64,000 nucleotides of DNA from positions 62,001-126,000 of the forward strand of contig NZ_JAGYPD010000006.1 in NCBI RefSeq assembly GCF_018343515.1, read 5' to 3'. Below are positions 63,675 through 64,000 of this stretch, in pieces; position 1 is the first letter of the stretch, and every line of letters starts with the position of its first letter. Below the pieces are notes generated by a model. That model had not been told where the DNA came from, made no database searches, and saw nothing but the letters and a program-made list of their open reading frames with translations. The position numbers and the translations under genes are program-made. The stretch comes from Bacillus sp. FJAT-50079. GTDB lineage: Bacteria > Bacillota > Bacilli > Bacillales > Bacillaceae_C.

Positions 63675-64000
63675 AAATATTGAAACGTTCATCGGCTGTG
63701 ATAACGAGTATGAAGAGTCGAAGACTGTCATTTTCGGCGCTCCGTTTGACTCGACGACCTCCTTTCGTCCGGGAACACGGTTTGCGAGCAAGGTAATGCG
63801 CAGCGAATCGTTCGGGATTGAAACATACAGCCCTTATCAAGATAAAGATTTAGAAGATATCGCTGTATTTGATGGTGGAGACTTGGAGCTTAGCTTTGGA
63901 AATACGGAAAAAGCTCTAGCTCAGATTGAGAAGTTTGCCGCCGAAGTGCTGGAAGATAATAAAATTCCGTGCATGATCGGTGGCGAGCATCTCGTTACAC
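63664..64000 (+). CDS. speB: Agmatinase, 5' part
   Basis: The first 112 codons of an arginase-family enzyme hydrolysing agmatine to putrescine and urea. Visible: VIFGAPFDSTTSFRPGTRFA with the conserved SxRPG-type loop, ETYSPYQDKDLED, and GGEHLVT with the first manganese ligand His. The window ends before the DAHxD motif. ATG at 63664 within the end of speE; it completes speD-A-E-B. Confidence 0.93.
   Translation, partial: MRSKNIETFIGCDNEYEESKTVIFGAPFDSTTSFRPGTRFASKVMRSESFGIETYSPYQDKDLEDIAVFDGGDLELSFGNTEKALAQIEKFAAEVLEDNKIPCMIGGEHLVT

Overview
The window is a low-GC chromosomal segment of an endospore-forming Bacillaceae. Gene content and order largely follow the Bacillus subtilis arc from bkdB/yqiW to sigX: brxB, yqjC-D-E, dinB (yqjH), zwf, rnz, namA, proI, yqjP-Q, yqjW, yqkB, yqkE, yqkF, nudF, yqxK, spoIIM, fur, yqzK, xerD, drm-pupG, dacF-spoIIA-sigF, spoVAF, lysA, ribT, ypuF, scpAB, dacB-spmAB, rluB, resABCDE, sigX-rsiX. 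Interspersed are genes that B. subtilis does not carry at these places: mutA-mutB-meaB, a lone CheW-like gene, an HMG-CoA lyase, telA-xpaC, sinI/sinR and a speD-A-E-B polyamine operon. I infer a Bacillus relative outside the B. subtilis group; the species cannot be fixed from the sequence alone.

Layout. 1-10355: a branched-chain acyltransferase end, methylmalonyl-CoA mutase (mutAB) with its chaperone meaB, then the epimerase and the carboxyltransferase, together a propionyl-CoA to succinyl-CoA route. Between them lie brxB, a YkuD-type L,D-transpeptidase, an 18-19 unit 52-bp tandem repeat array and an opposite-strand gene for the microprotein Prli42. 10517-23100: peptidase, CheW-like protein, DNA polymerase IV, G6PDH, RNase Z, NamA, ProI behind a proline T-box, and SOS-type polymerase YqjW with two LexA-like boxes. 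23156-29283: YqkB, HMG-CoA lyase, TelA/XpaC, YqkE, and sinI behind a cyclic-di-GMP-I riboswitch, convergent with sinR. 29405-41075: nucleotide metabolism, Fur, XerD and the sporulation block, with recognisable sigma-E, sigma-H, sigma-F and sigma-G promoters. 41236-49991: lysA, an orphan ribT, chromosome condensation (scpAB), a second 52-bp repeat array, spore cortex genes and rluB. 50102-59306: cytochrome c biogenesis (resABC), the ResDE two-component system, sigX/rsiX with an autoregulatory promoter, and a flavin monooxygenase. 59307-60531: a graveyard of decayed small genes including a frameshifted type I toxin. 60532-64000: SAM decarboxylase, arginine decarboxylase, spermidine synthase and the start of agmatinase, together a complete arginine to agmatine to putrescine to spermidine route.

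The most interesting points are: the c-di-GMP riboswitch in front of the sinI anti-repressor, which would connect c-di-GMP to the biofilm master switch through one short mRNA; two sequence-unrelated intergenic tandem arrays that share a 52-bp period and carry one hairpin per unit; mosaic palindromic repeats reused as leaders and terminators, including one inserted between the proline T-box and proI; and two microprotein genes of 30 and 31 codons.
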